DNA from: an uncultured Thermoleophilia bacterium | GTDB taxonomy: Bacteria; Actinomycetota; Thermoleophilia; UBA2241 | Assembly: GCA_903921965.1 (NCBI GenBank) | Contig: CAIXSE010000016.1 | Span: 1-6,555 of the forward strand | Length of the DNA stretch: 6,555 bases | Direction of reading: 5' to 3' | Shown: one piece after another, positions 1 through 5,103 of the stretch | Position numbering within the stretch: position 1 is the stretch's first letter | Layout of the letters: each line of letters begins with the position of its first letter | Position numbers and translations under genes: made by a program | Notes under the pieces: generated by a model | What the model was told of the DNA's origin: nothing | Seen by the model: the letters and a program-made list of their open reading frames with translations, nothing else | Database searches by the model: none

Positions 1-528
1 GAGCGGCTCGACCCTGCTGCTCACGTGCTCGGCCGAGACGACGGTGCCCTGGATGACGAGGAGGTCGAGGCCGGCGTCGAGCGCGGTCTGGAAGTACTCT
101 TCGACGCGCTGCGGCGTGAGGGAGGCTGCCGCCAGCACGCCGCCGTCCTTGATCTCCTTGACGCGCTTCGCGACCAGCTCGGCCTTGATGGGCTCCTTGT
201 AGATCTGCTGCATCGTGCGCGTGGCGGTCTCTTTGGGGAGCCCGGCGATGCGGTCGAGCTGCTCGTCGGCGTTCTCGTAGCGCGTCTGCACGCCCTCGAG
301 GTTGAGCACGGCGAGGCCGCCGAGCTTGCCCATGGTGACGGCGAACTTGGGGTCGACCACGCCGTCCATGGCCGAGGCCAGGCACGGGACCTCGAGCGTG
401 TGCGGGCCGAGCTTCCAGCTGATGTCGACGTCCTCGGCGTCGCGCGTGCGGCGGCTGGGGACGATGGCGATGTCGTCGAACCCGTAGGCGCGGCGACCCT
501 TCTTGCCGCGGCCGATCTCTACTTCCAT
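1..528 (-). CDS. guaB3: GuaB3-family IMP dehydrogenase-related protein, N-terminal part
   Basis: This is the first 176 codons of an IMP dehydrogenase/GMP reductase-superfamily protein; the rest lies beyond the left edge. The N-terminus MEVEIGRGKKGRRAYGFDD is the usual opening of the actinobacterial GuaB3 group. It is followed by a VPSRRTRD segment, the family-typical ASAMDGVVD (about residues 50-60, matching the 'SAPMDTVT' stretch of IMPDH) and GKLGGLAVLNLEGVQTRYE. These belong to the early strands of the TIM barrel. The catalytic cysteine loop lies later in the family and is not in the window. There is no CBS pair in the visible part, consistent with the shorter GuaB3 type. The ATG at 528 is supported by GAGGAGG five bases upstream. 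Its role is inferred to be in purine nucleotide metabolism in the cytoplasm; GuaB3 proteins are less well characterised than GuaB. It is probably a separate transcription unit from the surface operon upstream. Confidence 0.93.
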   Translation of the reverse strand, partial: MEVEIGRGKKGRRAYGFDDIAIVPSRRTRDAEDVDISWKLGPHTLEVPCLASAMDGVVDPKFAVTMGKLGGLAVLNLEGVQTRYENADEQLDRIAGLPKETATRTMQQIYKEPIKAELVAKRVKEIKDGGVLAAASLTPQRVEEYFQTALDAGLDLLVIQGTVVSAEHVSSRVEPL

Positions 529-533
529 GGCGT

Positions 534-540
534 CCTCCTC
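534..540 (-). promoter_or_regulatory. Shine-Dalgarno site of guaB3
   Basis: The minus strand reads GAGGAGG, ending five bases before the ATG at 528. This strong match fixes the guaB3 start. Confidence 0.8.
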
Positions 541-582
541 GGGGGCGCGGGGGGCGTGATGCGACTCTGACTCCGGATACAC

Positions 583-613
583 AAAAGACCCGGGCACGGA
601 CGTACCGGGGTCT
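583..613 (-). terminator. Intrinsic terminator-like hairpin upstream of guaB3
   Basis: The arms AGACCC/GGGTCT (586-591 and 608-613) enclose a second stem of five pairs (593-597 with 602-606) around a four-base loop, with one mismatch between the two stems. On the minus strand the stem is followed by TTTT (586-583). One inner pair is a G-U wobble only in minus-strand RNA and a C-A mismatch in plus-strand RNA. Stem and T-run therefore agree on direction. It could end read-through from the surface operon. If guaB3 is transcribed from upstream of it, it could instead act as an attenuator in the guaB3 leader. Confidence 0.65.
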
Positions 614-668
614 CTGGGCGCTGGATGTGCGTTCTGCGGACTGCTGTCTCTCGTGTCAACGTCCTAGG

Positions 669-697
669 ATGCTACCAGCGGGGGCAGAGGGGTGCAA
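669..697 (-). promoter_or_regulatory. Weak candidate promoter for guaB3
   Basis: The minus strand has TTGCAC (697-692), a 17-base spacer and TAGCAT (674-669). This is 3/6 and 4/6 to the sigma70-type consensus. A second, perfect TTGACA lies at 659-654, but it has only CAGAAC at the right distance. Either would start transcription upstream of the 583-613 hairpin. No convincing promoter was seen between that hairpin and the gene. Confidence 0.25.
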
Positions 698-719
698 CAG
701 CGGCCGTGGTCACGGGGAG

Positions 720-733
720 GCTCGCCGGCGAGC
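720..733 (-). terminator. GC palindrome just after the last surface gene
   Basis: A perfect 14-base palindrome, GCTCGCCGGCGAGC, starts 13 bases after the stop codon of the 747-1814 gene. It can fold as five pairs with a four-base loop. No T-run follows, so at most it is a 3'-end stabilising or U-tract-less termination hairpin. A chance palindrome in GC-rich DNA is possible. Confidence 0.3.
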
Positions 734-746
734 GCACGACGCGACG

Positions 747-1814
747 TCAGTAGTTGGGCGTTACGACGAAGGTGATGACCTGGGTGTATGTGCCTGCGGG
801 CACGCCGAAGTCGACCGCGACCTGATTCGTCAGCTGGATGGTGTCGGGCGCGCCGGAACCGGTGGGACCGGCGGTCGTCAGGAGTGTCTCCACGGCGGTC
901 GGGTAGCCGACCCATTGCCCGTTCTCGAGACCGGCGGCGAAGTCGGGGGCGTCCACGCCTCCAGTGGTCATGGCGCCCTTGAACCCCACGCCATTGTCGG
1001 GGAACTCCGCGACGCCCTCCGACACACCTGACGTCACCCCGGGGATGGTGTACGTCGGCAACGTGCTCTTGAACAGCCCGTCCGGGCTCCCGTAGATGGA
1101 GAGCGAATAGCCGTTGGGCGCGTTCGTCTGCACGGTGAGCGAGTAGTTGACCCGGGAGTGGTTGCTCCCCCCCTCGATGCCGAGCGGGCTCAGTCCGAGG
1201 GAGAAGGACGGGTTGTCGTTGCGGAACACCAGCGTCTGCGCGACGTGGAGAGTCTGTTCTACGCTGGATGAGCCGAAGTCGACCTCCTCTGAGTCCCCGG
1301 TATCGACCTCCCCGTCGGGGGGCGTATCGGAAAACACCGTGATGGATGCCGAGTAGGCGCCCGCCGCCTCGGTGTTCGTGAGCCCGGCGACCGAGATGTA
1401 GACGGGCACGCCTGGGTCAGGTGCGGCCGCCGAGGGCGACACGGCGATGGTCAGCATGTCGTCGGCGAGGGTCACCGGACTGCCTGGGGGGGCAACCACT
1501 CCGAAGCATTGGTCCACCACAGGAGAGCCGCTGGTGCCGGGGGGGACGGTCATGCTCACGTACGCGATGCTCTCGACGGCGCTGCCCAGCGCGAACGAGT
1601 AGGAGTATGTCACGCCGTCCGACGCGGTCTGGGAGTTGCTGACCCACCACTCGACGCCGGTCAGGGCGCCCGGGTCGGCAAGACACACCGATGGCAGAAG
1701 AAGCAGCCCCGTCAGGATCGCGACGAGCACAAGGAGGAGGCCGAGCACAGGCTCGCGCGATACGCCGCAACTTCGCGCTACGGACCCACGAGTTCCATCA
1801 GGATCCGGCCTCAT
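747..1814 (-). CDS. Secreted WxL-like surface protein, second paralogue
   Basis: 355 aa. The frame stays open upstream into the neighbouring gene, but the ATG at 1814 is chosen because GGGGAG lies eight bases before it and because it places a signal peptide correctly: a long polar n-region (1-23), a Leu-rich core (24-43) and probable cleavage after CLA (residue 46). PSVC does not fit a lipobox. The mature protein aligns by eye along its length with the 2895-3869 product. Shared points are the start (GVEWWVSN against GVPDWTVSN), MTVPxGTxGxP, PVYIxxxGLTN, VAQTLxF, TNAxxGYxLS, xNxVAVDF and a Pro-x-Tyr C-terminus. The GYSL (235-238) and ITFVV (347-351) sites sit where WxL domains carry their two WxL motifs. 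An acidic insert (167-179) is unique to this copy. There is no sortase motif or C-terminal helix. It is last in the operon, 56 bases after the DUF916-like gene. A role as a wall-bound or appendage subunit is inferred. Confidence 0.8.
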   Translation of the reverse strand: MRPDPDGTRGSVARSCGVSREPVLGLLLVLVAILTGLLLLPSVCLADPGALTGVEWWVSNSQTASDGVTYSYSFALGSAVESIAYVSMTVPPGTSGSPVVDQCFGVVAPPGSPVTLADDMLTIAVSPSAAAPDPGVPVYISVAGLTNTEAAGAYSASITVFSDTPPDGEVDTGDSEEVDFGSSSVEQTLHVAQTLVFRNDNPSFSLGLSPLGIEGGSNHSRVNYSLTVQTNAPNGYSLSIYGSPDGLFKSTLPTYTIPGVTSGVSEGVAEFPDNGVGFKGAMTTGGVDAPDFAAGLENGQWVGYPTAVETLLTTAGPTGSGAPDTIQLTNQVAVDFGVPAGTYTQVITFVVTPNY

Positions 1815-1822
1815 CGGGACAG

Positions 1823-1828
1823 CTCCCC
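1823..1828 (-). promoter_or_regulatory. Shine-Dalgarno site deciding the 1814 start
   Basis: The minus strand reads GGGGAG, eight bases before the ATG at 1814. It supports this internal start over the much longer open frame that overlaps the upstream gene. Confidence 0.6.
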
Positions 1829-1870
1829 ATGTTCCGCGACACCCGGCCCGGTGGCTCGGCGCACGCGAGT

Positions 1871-2890
1871 CTACTTGTTGGCGGCAGCGCCGTAGATGAC
1901 CTCCTGCCGGCGCCGGCGCTGCTTGCGCGAGCGGCGCACGAGGAGGAACACGATCAGCGCCACGATGCCTGCGGGCACCGCGAGCCAGTACGGCGCGATC
2001 ACGTAGACGGTGCGCGTAAGTACGACCTTCTCGTTGCTCTGCGACGACTTGTTGTACAGAACTACCGTCTGTATGTCGTACTTGCCAATTCCCAGCGTGG
2101 ACTTCCACTGTATCGGAACACCGCGCGAACGGCCCGCCGGCAACTGATGTGCCCGCTCACGGATGCGCGACGGGTCAGGCTTGCTGAAGCCATTCACGAC
2201 CGTCTCAGTCGTGAATCGCAGCGAGTTCTTCCCGGTGTTCGTGACACGGACAGCGCCACTGACAGACGCCGACCATGACACCGTCGGAACGTCGACGTAA
2301 GTCGCCGTCACACTCGTGTTGCGGTCGCCCGGGACCGTCAGCACCACGAGCGCTCCGACGGCGTTGACCGTGCGAATCTGCCCCGAGGTCACCTCTGGCG
2401 TCGCAAGAAAGCCGAGGTAGTAGTCATCCGGCCGCAGGTTCTCAGGGGTTTCAATCCGAATCCTCACTTGCTTGGCCTGACCCGCCTTCAGTTCGAACTC
2501 CTCGGGAACAATCTGGATGCGATGTGCAAACTGGGGGTCAGGTGTGGGAAGAAACTGCGTCTGACCGTCATCCAGAAGCCTGACCCGGCTCGGTGTGATT
2601 GTGACGGTCAGCGGCTCGCTCCCTACGTCTGCGACGCTGAGGGTCACCTTCGCTGTATCGCCTGGCTCCACCGGAATCGGCTCAGCGGGGAACGAGACCG
2701 CCAAGTCGGAGCTGGCGGCGGCGGCGGTAGGTGCGGTCGCAGCGAACATGAGAAGCACCATGAAGAGGACGTGAAGGCCGCCGATCACCGAGGTGATCCG
2801 GCGGCCTTCACGTGAGCTAGTGGGCTGGGGGGTCAAGAGCGACACGTCTTGGGTTTCGCCACCCGTGCAGACCTTCCCTGCCGAATTCAT
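1871..2890 (-). CDS. Membrane-anchored DUF916-like (WxL-interacting-type) protein
   Basis: 339 aa from the ATG at 2890. A hydrophobic signal segment (about 35-59, cleavage after TAAAA) follows an unusually long n-region. Then come two beta-rich domains: about 62-190 (FPAEPIPVEPGDTAKVTLSV opening, RIQIVPEEFELKAGQ, PENLRPDDYYLGFLATPE) and about 195-297. One membrane helix (about 299-318) and a tail with RRSRKQRRRR follow, so the bulk lies outside and the C-terminus inside. This order matches the DUF916 (WxL peptidoglycan/interacting) family of Firmicutes, where a DUF3324 domain and a C-terminal helix follow; assignment is by eye. It lies between two WxL-like genes, as expected for such a partner, and probably tethers or assembles them. 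The start is uncertain: the ATG is four bases after the upstream stop with no SD, so reinitiation is likely. In-frame GTG (2845, 2788), TTG (2836) and ATG (2761) also lack an SD. Confidence 0.78.
   Translation of the reverse strand: MNSAGKVCTGGETQDVSLLTPQPTSSREGRRITSVIGGLHVLFMVLLMFAATAPTAAAASSDLAVSFPAEPIPVEPGDTAKVTLSVADVGSEPLTVTITPSRVRLLDDGQTQFLPTPDPQFAHRIQIVPEEFELKAGQAKQVRIRIETPENLRPDDYYLGFLATPEVTSGQIRTVNAVGALVVLTVPGDRNTSVTATYVDVPTVSWSASVSGAVRVTNTGKNSLRFTTETVVNGFSKPDPSRIRERAHQLPAGRSRGVPIQWKSTLGIGKYDIQTVVLYNKSSQSNEKVVLTRTVYVIAPYWLAVPAGIVALIVFLLVRRSRKQRRRRQEVIYGAAANK
2769..2813 (-). other. 21-bp hairpin at the junction of the first two surface genes
   Basis: The arms at 2769-2789 and 2792-2813 pair over 21 base pairs with one bulged base (2798 or 2799) and a two-base centre, so the real loop is probably four. 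In minus-strand RNA it is followed by UCCUCUUC, a poor U-tract. It lies 82 bases after the stop of the 2895-3869 gene and within codons for the end of the n-region and start of the hydrophobic core of the DUF916-like signal peptide. It could be a leaky terminator, a 3' stabiliser of the first gene's mRNA, or a brake on translation of the second. Confidence 0.75.
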
Positions 2891-2894
2891 TGAC

Positions 2895-3869
2895 TCAGTT
2901 GTAGTCGGGAGCGACGATGTAGGTAATCGTGTCGCTGTAGTTGCCGGCGGCCTGGGAGAAGTCGACGGCGACCTTGTTGGTGATGGTCAGGAGATCGCCA
3001 TCGTCCCCAGTGGGACCAGTATTGTGGAAGATTGCGGCCCCCTCGGCGGCGGTCTTGTAGCCGTAGTAGTTGGCTGGCGTCCCGAGTTCAACGTGGCCAG
3101 TCCCGCTGGTGTCGGTCACGAGGAAGCCGAAGCCCACATCCGGGAATGAACCGGGAGCGACGCCGGTCGTGTCATTGACGGCCGCAATCTGCGTCAGATC
3201 GGCATCCTTGAGACCAGCATCCTTCACAGACAGAGTGTACCCACTCTCTGCGTTCGTCTTGACCGAGAGCGAGACGACCTTGGTCTGATTGAGCGTGTTG
3301 GTCGGATCGACGTGGAGGTTGAAAGCAGCGGTGCTGTTGGTGAAGAGGAGCGTCTGCGCGACCGCGACAGTCACGCCCGTGGTGTTCCCACCAAAGGCGA
3401 CCGCGGCGGTCGTAGCCGTATCAATCGTGGCAACAGGGCCAGCGGATTGGGTGGTAATTATTGCGGTATCGCTGCCCGCACTGCTCCTGTTGGTCAGGCC
3501 CGTGATCTGGATGTACACGGGCGTACCCGCGTCCACTGAAACCCGATCTTCAACGGCGATCGTGTAGGTGAGCACGTTTGTGGCAAGCGCAACAGAGCCG
3601 GTGCCGTCGATTCCGTACACCGTGCCCACCGCCGGGGTGCCAGCCGTGCCATCAGGGACGGTCATGGTGACCGTGGCGATGATACCCCCTGTCGTCGTTG
3701 TGAACATGTAGGTGTAGGTAACCGAGGTGGCTGACGTCGCTGTGTTGCTAACGGTCCAATCGGGCACACCCAAGGCTCCTGCGAACGCCGCACCCGCAAA
3801 GACCCCGACGGCAAGCACCGCCATGACCATCACGATCGTGAAGCGTGTGATGTGTTTCCGAGCCTTCAT
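2895..3869 (-). CDS. Secreted WxL-like surface protein, first gene of the operon
   Basis: 324 aa. The ATG at 3869 is chosen over an in-frame GTG at 3896 because GGGAGG lies seven bases upstream of it. The signal peptide is classical: MKARKHITRF, a hydrophobic core (11-29) and cleavage after AFA (residue 30). The mature protein is Thr/Val/Ala-rich with no cysteine. An N-terminal beta domain (about 36-140) holds MTVPDGTAG and PVYIQITGLTN; a C-terminal region (about 166-324) runs from VAQTLLF through KTNAESGYTLSV and TNKVAVDF to DTITYIVAPDYN. GYTL (210-213) and ITYIV (315-319) occupy the places of the two WxL motifs of Firmicutes WxL domains, with Tyr for Trp. There is no LPXTG or C-terminal helix, so it is either held non-covalently or polymerised. 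It is paralogous to the 747-1814 product. Its strong SD and first position suggest it is the major subunit. Its GC is lower than that of the flanking kinase and third surface gene. Confidence 0.82.
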   Translation of the reverse strand: MKARKHITRFTIVMVMAVLAVGVFAGAAFAGALGVPDWTVSNTATSATSVTYTYMFTTTTGGIIATVTMTVPDGTAGTPAVGTVYGIDGTGSVALATNVLTYTIAVEDRVSVDAGTPVYIQITGLTNRSSAGSDTAIITTQSAGPVATIDTATTAAVAFGGNTTGVTVAVAQTLLFTNSTAAFNLHVDPTNTLNQTKVVSLSVKTNAESGYTLSVKDAGLKDADLTQIAAVNDTTGVAPGSFPDVGFGFLVTDTSGTGHVELGTPANYYGYKTAAEGAAIFHNTGPTGDDGDLLTITNKVAVDFSQAAGNYSDTITYIVAPDYN

Positions 3870-3876
3870 CACCGAA

Positions 3877-3887
3877 CCTCCCTCTCC
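3877..3887 (-). promoter_or_regulatory. Purine-rich Shine-Dalgarno region of the first surface gene
   Basis: The minus strand reads GGAGAGGGAGG, ending seven bases before the ATG at 3869. It is the best SD among the three surface genes, fits high expression and decides the start against the upstream GTG. Confidence 0.75.
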
Positions 3888-3889
3888 GT

Positions 3890-3938
3890 GCGACACCCGC
3901 GTCGCTCACCTGGATGGAACCTACGATGCAGTTCATCG
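3890..3938 (-). other. Two small leader hairpins before the first surface gene
   Basis: GCGAC/GTCGC (3890-3894 and 3901-3905, six-base loop) directly abuts the SD region. CGATG/CATCG (3924-3928 and 3934-3938, five-base loop) lies just upstream. Both would be in the 5' untranslated RNA if transcription starts further upstream. They do not match a riboswitch class I know. Five-pair stems are common by chance at this GC content. Confidence 0.3.
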
Positions 3939-3973
3939 GCCGCCGTGGAGGGCAGACCACAGGGTCACACGCC

Positions 3974-4002
3974 TCTTTGGAAACGAAGCCCCAGCCTGTC
4001 AA
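3974..4002 (-). promoter_or_regulatory. Candidate promoter of the surface operon
   Basis: A perfect TTGACA -35 (4002-3997) is followed after 17 bases by CAAAGA (3979-3974), a poor -10 (2/6). A start near 3967 would give a leader of about 100 bases. The weak -10 would suit an activator-dependent promoter, possibly served by the adjacent regulator, but that is inference. Confidence 0.28.
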
Positions 4003-4293
4003 CTAGAGGCCTCGTAGGCAGAGGAGAGCCGCGGAGGACGGATGTTCTAGCGGTGCAGCGGGTCATCTGACGGATGCGGAGGACCCGGAGGGCGGAGCAA
4101 CACGAGGGAGTCGAGACTGGCTTCGGGGAGAAGCGCATTGGGGTGGGACCCCCTGCATTCATCGGCGGCGGCGGAGCCGGTGCGCAGGGCACCTGTCCCT
4201 GTCTACACCAGGGCTTCCGCCCAGATCGGCCGGGACGCCGGTGGGTACGCGCACATGGGTCTAGACGTTCGTACCATGAGGAAGTCCGGGACA

Positions 4294-4323
4294 GGATGCG
4301 GTCACCGTAGGGTGACATCCCTA
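4294..4323. promoter_or_regulatory. Nested dyads, possible regulator-binding site
   Basis: Two overlapping inverted repeats are present: GTCACC-N4-GGTGAC (4301-4316), extended outward by GGAT/ATCC with a three-base offset (4294-4320), and TAGGG-N6-CCCTA (4308-4323). Dimeric NarL/FixJ-type regulators bind inverted repeats of this size, and such a regulator is encoded next door. The distance of about 430 bases from the surface-operon start codon is large for a direct activator site. An RNA hairpin is an alternative. Confidence 0.3.
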
Positions 4324-4343
4324 GAACAGCGTCGGCTGGTCCG

Positions 4344-4368
4344 GGCGGGCAGCGAAGCCGGCCCCGCC
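4344..4368 (-). terminator. GC-rich hairpin downstream of the regulator gene
   Basis: GGCGGG/CCCGCC (4344-4349 and 4363-4368) encloses a four-pair stem around GAA (4350-4360), with a two-base bulge. It lies about 70 bases after the regulator's stop codon. No T-run follows on the minus strand, so it is only a possible U-tract-less terminator of the kinase/regulator unit. Confidence 0.3.
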
Positions 4369-4401
4369 TCTCGGCACTCGCGCGCAACGGCGCGCCCCAG
4401 C

Positions 4402-4448
4402 GCGCAGCGTCAGGCGCACACCGGCGCGCAAGGCGCAGCGTCAGGCGC
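4402..4448. repeat. 16-base direct repeat spanning the regulator stop codon
   Basis: GCGCAGCGTCAGGCGC occurs at 4402-4417 and again at 4433-4448, 31 bases apart. The second copy contains the response-regulator stop codon (4441-4443). Flanking bases also partly match, so this looks like a decayed tandem duplication of about 31 bases at the gene's 3' end. Slippage in this GC-rich sequence would explain it. Confidence 0.7.
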
Positions 4449-5103
4449 GCGCGTCGATGAGGTGCAGCTCCATGCCCTTCACGATCGCCTCCGCGCGGCT
4501 GCGCACGCCGAGCTTGCGGTAGATCGCGGAGATGTGGTTCTGCACCGTCTTCTTGCTCAGGAAGAGCTCGGAGGCGATCTGCGCCGGCGAGCGCGGCGTC
4601 GCGAGCAGGCGCAGGATCTCGAGCTCGCGGTCGGTGAGCTCCAGGCGGCGCTGCTCGTAGGCGCCCGGCGCGTAGTCGAGCTCGCGGATGCCCTCGCCGA
4701 GGTTGGCGGCGACGCCGGTGCTGAGCACCGTGCCGCCCTTGACGACGAGGTCGATGGCGCCGAAGAGCTGCTCGGGCTCGGCGTCTTTGGCCACGTAGCC
4801 ACGGGCGCCGGCCGAGATCGCGCTGAAGAGCGCGTCCCTGTCTTCGCGCGCGCTCAGGATGATGACTTTGACGTCGTCGCCCCGCTCGCTCAGGTGGCGG
4901 GCGACGTCCAGGCCGCTCATGCCGGGCATGGAGATGTCCAGGAGCAGGATGCACCCCTGGTTCTCCCCCACGGTGGCGATGGCCTCGTCGCCGCTGCACG
5001 CCTCGGCCACCACGACGTAGCCCTCGGCCTCCAGGAGCTGCCTGAGCCCCTGCCGGAACAGGCCGTGGTCGTCCGCGATGATGACGCGTCCCTTGTCTGT
5101 CAT
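4441..5103 (-). CDS. NarL/LuxR-family response regulator
   Basis: 220 aa. The receiver domain (about 5-122) has the acidic pair D11-D12, phosphoacceptor D56 in LLLDISMPGMSG, S84 in ILSARED and K106 in GYVAKDA, so it should be phosphorylatable. A linker (123-153) leads to a LuxR-type helix-turn-helix (about 155-212: LTDRELEILRLLA, IASELFLSKKTVQNHISAIY, KLGVRSRAEAI), complete and of normal length. The ATG at 5103 overlaps the kinase stop by four bases (ATGA), so the two are translationally coupled and should work as a pair: phosphotransfer from the kinase, then dimerisation and DNA binding. Targets are unknown. The surface operon begins about 570 bases downstream on the same strand and is the obvious candidate by position only. 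The NarL type usually pairs with HisKA_3 kinases, whereas this kinase has a classical H-box. Confidence 0.95.
   Translation of the reverse strand: MTDKGRVIIADDHGLFRQGLRQLLEAEGYVVVAEACSGDEAIATVGENQGCILLLDISMPGMSGLDVARHLSERGDDVKVIILSAREDRDALFSAISAGARGYVAKDAEPEQLFGAIDLVVKGGTVLSTGVAANLGEGIRELDYAPGAYEQRRLELTDRELEILRLLATPRSPAQIASELFLSKKTVQNHISAIYRKLGVRSRAEAIVKGMELHLIDARA

Larger units (their letters stand above)
3888..4440. other. Gene-free region between regulator and surface operon
   Basis: Open frames on both strands here are Arg/Pro-rich, lack SD sites and resemble nothing I recognise, so no gene is called. The region holds the leader hairpins, a candidate promoter, a small perfect hairpin GGGGT-GGG-ACCCC (4140-4152), an inverted repeat GGTACG/CGTACC (4244-4249 and 4270-4275) around the palindrome GTCTAGAC (4259-4266), a dyad cluster (4294-4323), a GC hairpin (4344-4368) and a direct repeat over the regulator's stop. 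No tRNA was seen. It is long for a control region, so a small structured RNA is possible but not demonstrated. Confidence 0.6.

Noticed and set aside
41..44. Possible lipoprotein signal (PSVC) at residues 41-44 of the 747-1814 product; the coordinates here are residue numbers
   Set aside because: The residues at -3 and -1 (Pro, Val) do not fit a lipobox, and a normal cleavage site after CLA follows.
1815..2108. Extension of the second WxL-like protein upstream to an ATG at 2108
   Set aside because: It would overlap the DUF916-like gene by over 230 bases and bury the signal peptide; the ATG at 1814 has an SD and correct signal-peptide geometry.
2820..2880. Small pairings around GGGT-GGCGAA-ACCC and CAAGA/TCTTG suggested a riboswitch (for example cyclic-di-GMP) between the first two surface genes
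   Set aside because: The conserved cores of the cyclic-di-GMP classes are absent, the stems are four to five pairs, and the stretch lies within an open frame.
3931..3941. GGCCGATGA upstream of the first surface gene resembles the sigma-28 -10 element GCCGATAA
   Set aside because: There is no TAAA-type -35 at the required distance.
3965..4318. Minus-strand open frame in the gap, starting at an ATG at 4318
   Set aside because: The product is Arg/Pro/Ser-rich, no SD precedes the ATG, and it is the tail of a frame that runs out of phase through the regulator.
4276..4325. GAGGAAGTCCGGGACAGG on the plus strand resembles the conserved RNase P RNA 'GAGGAAAGUCCGGGC' segment
   Set aside because: One base is missing from the core, and the other universal RNase P segments (such as ACAGAA and the 3' pairing strand) were not found at suitable distances.
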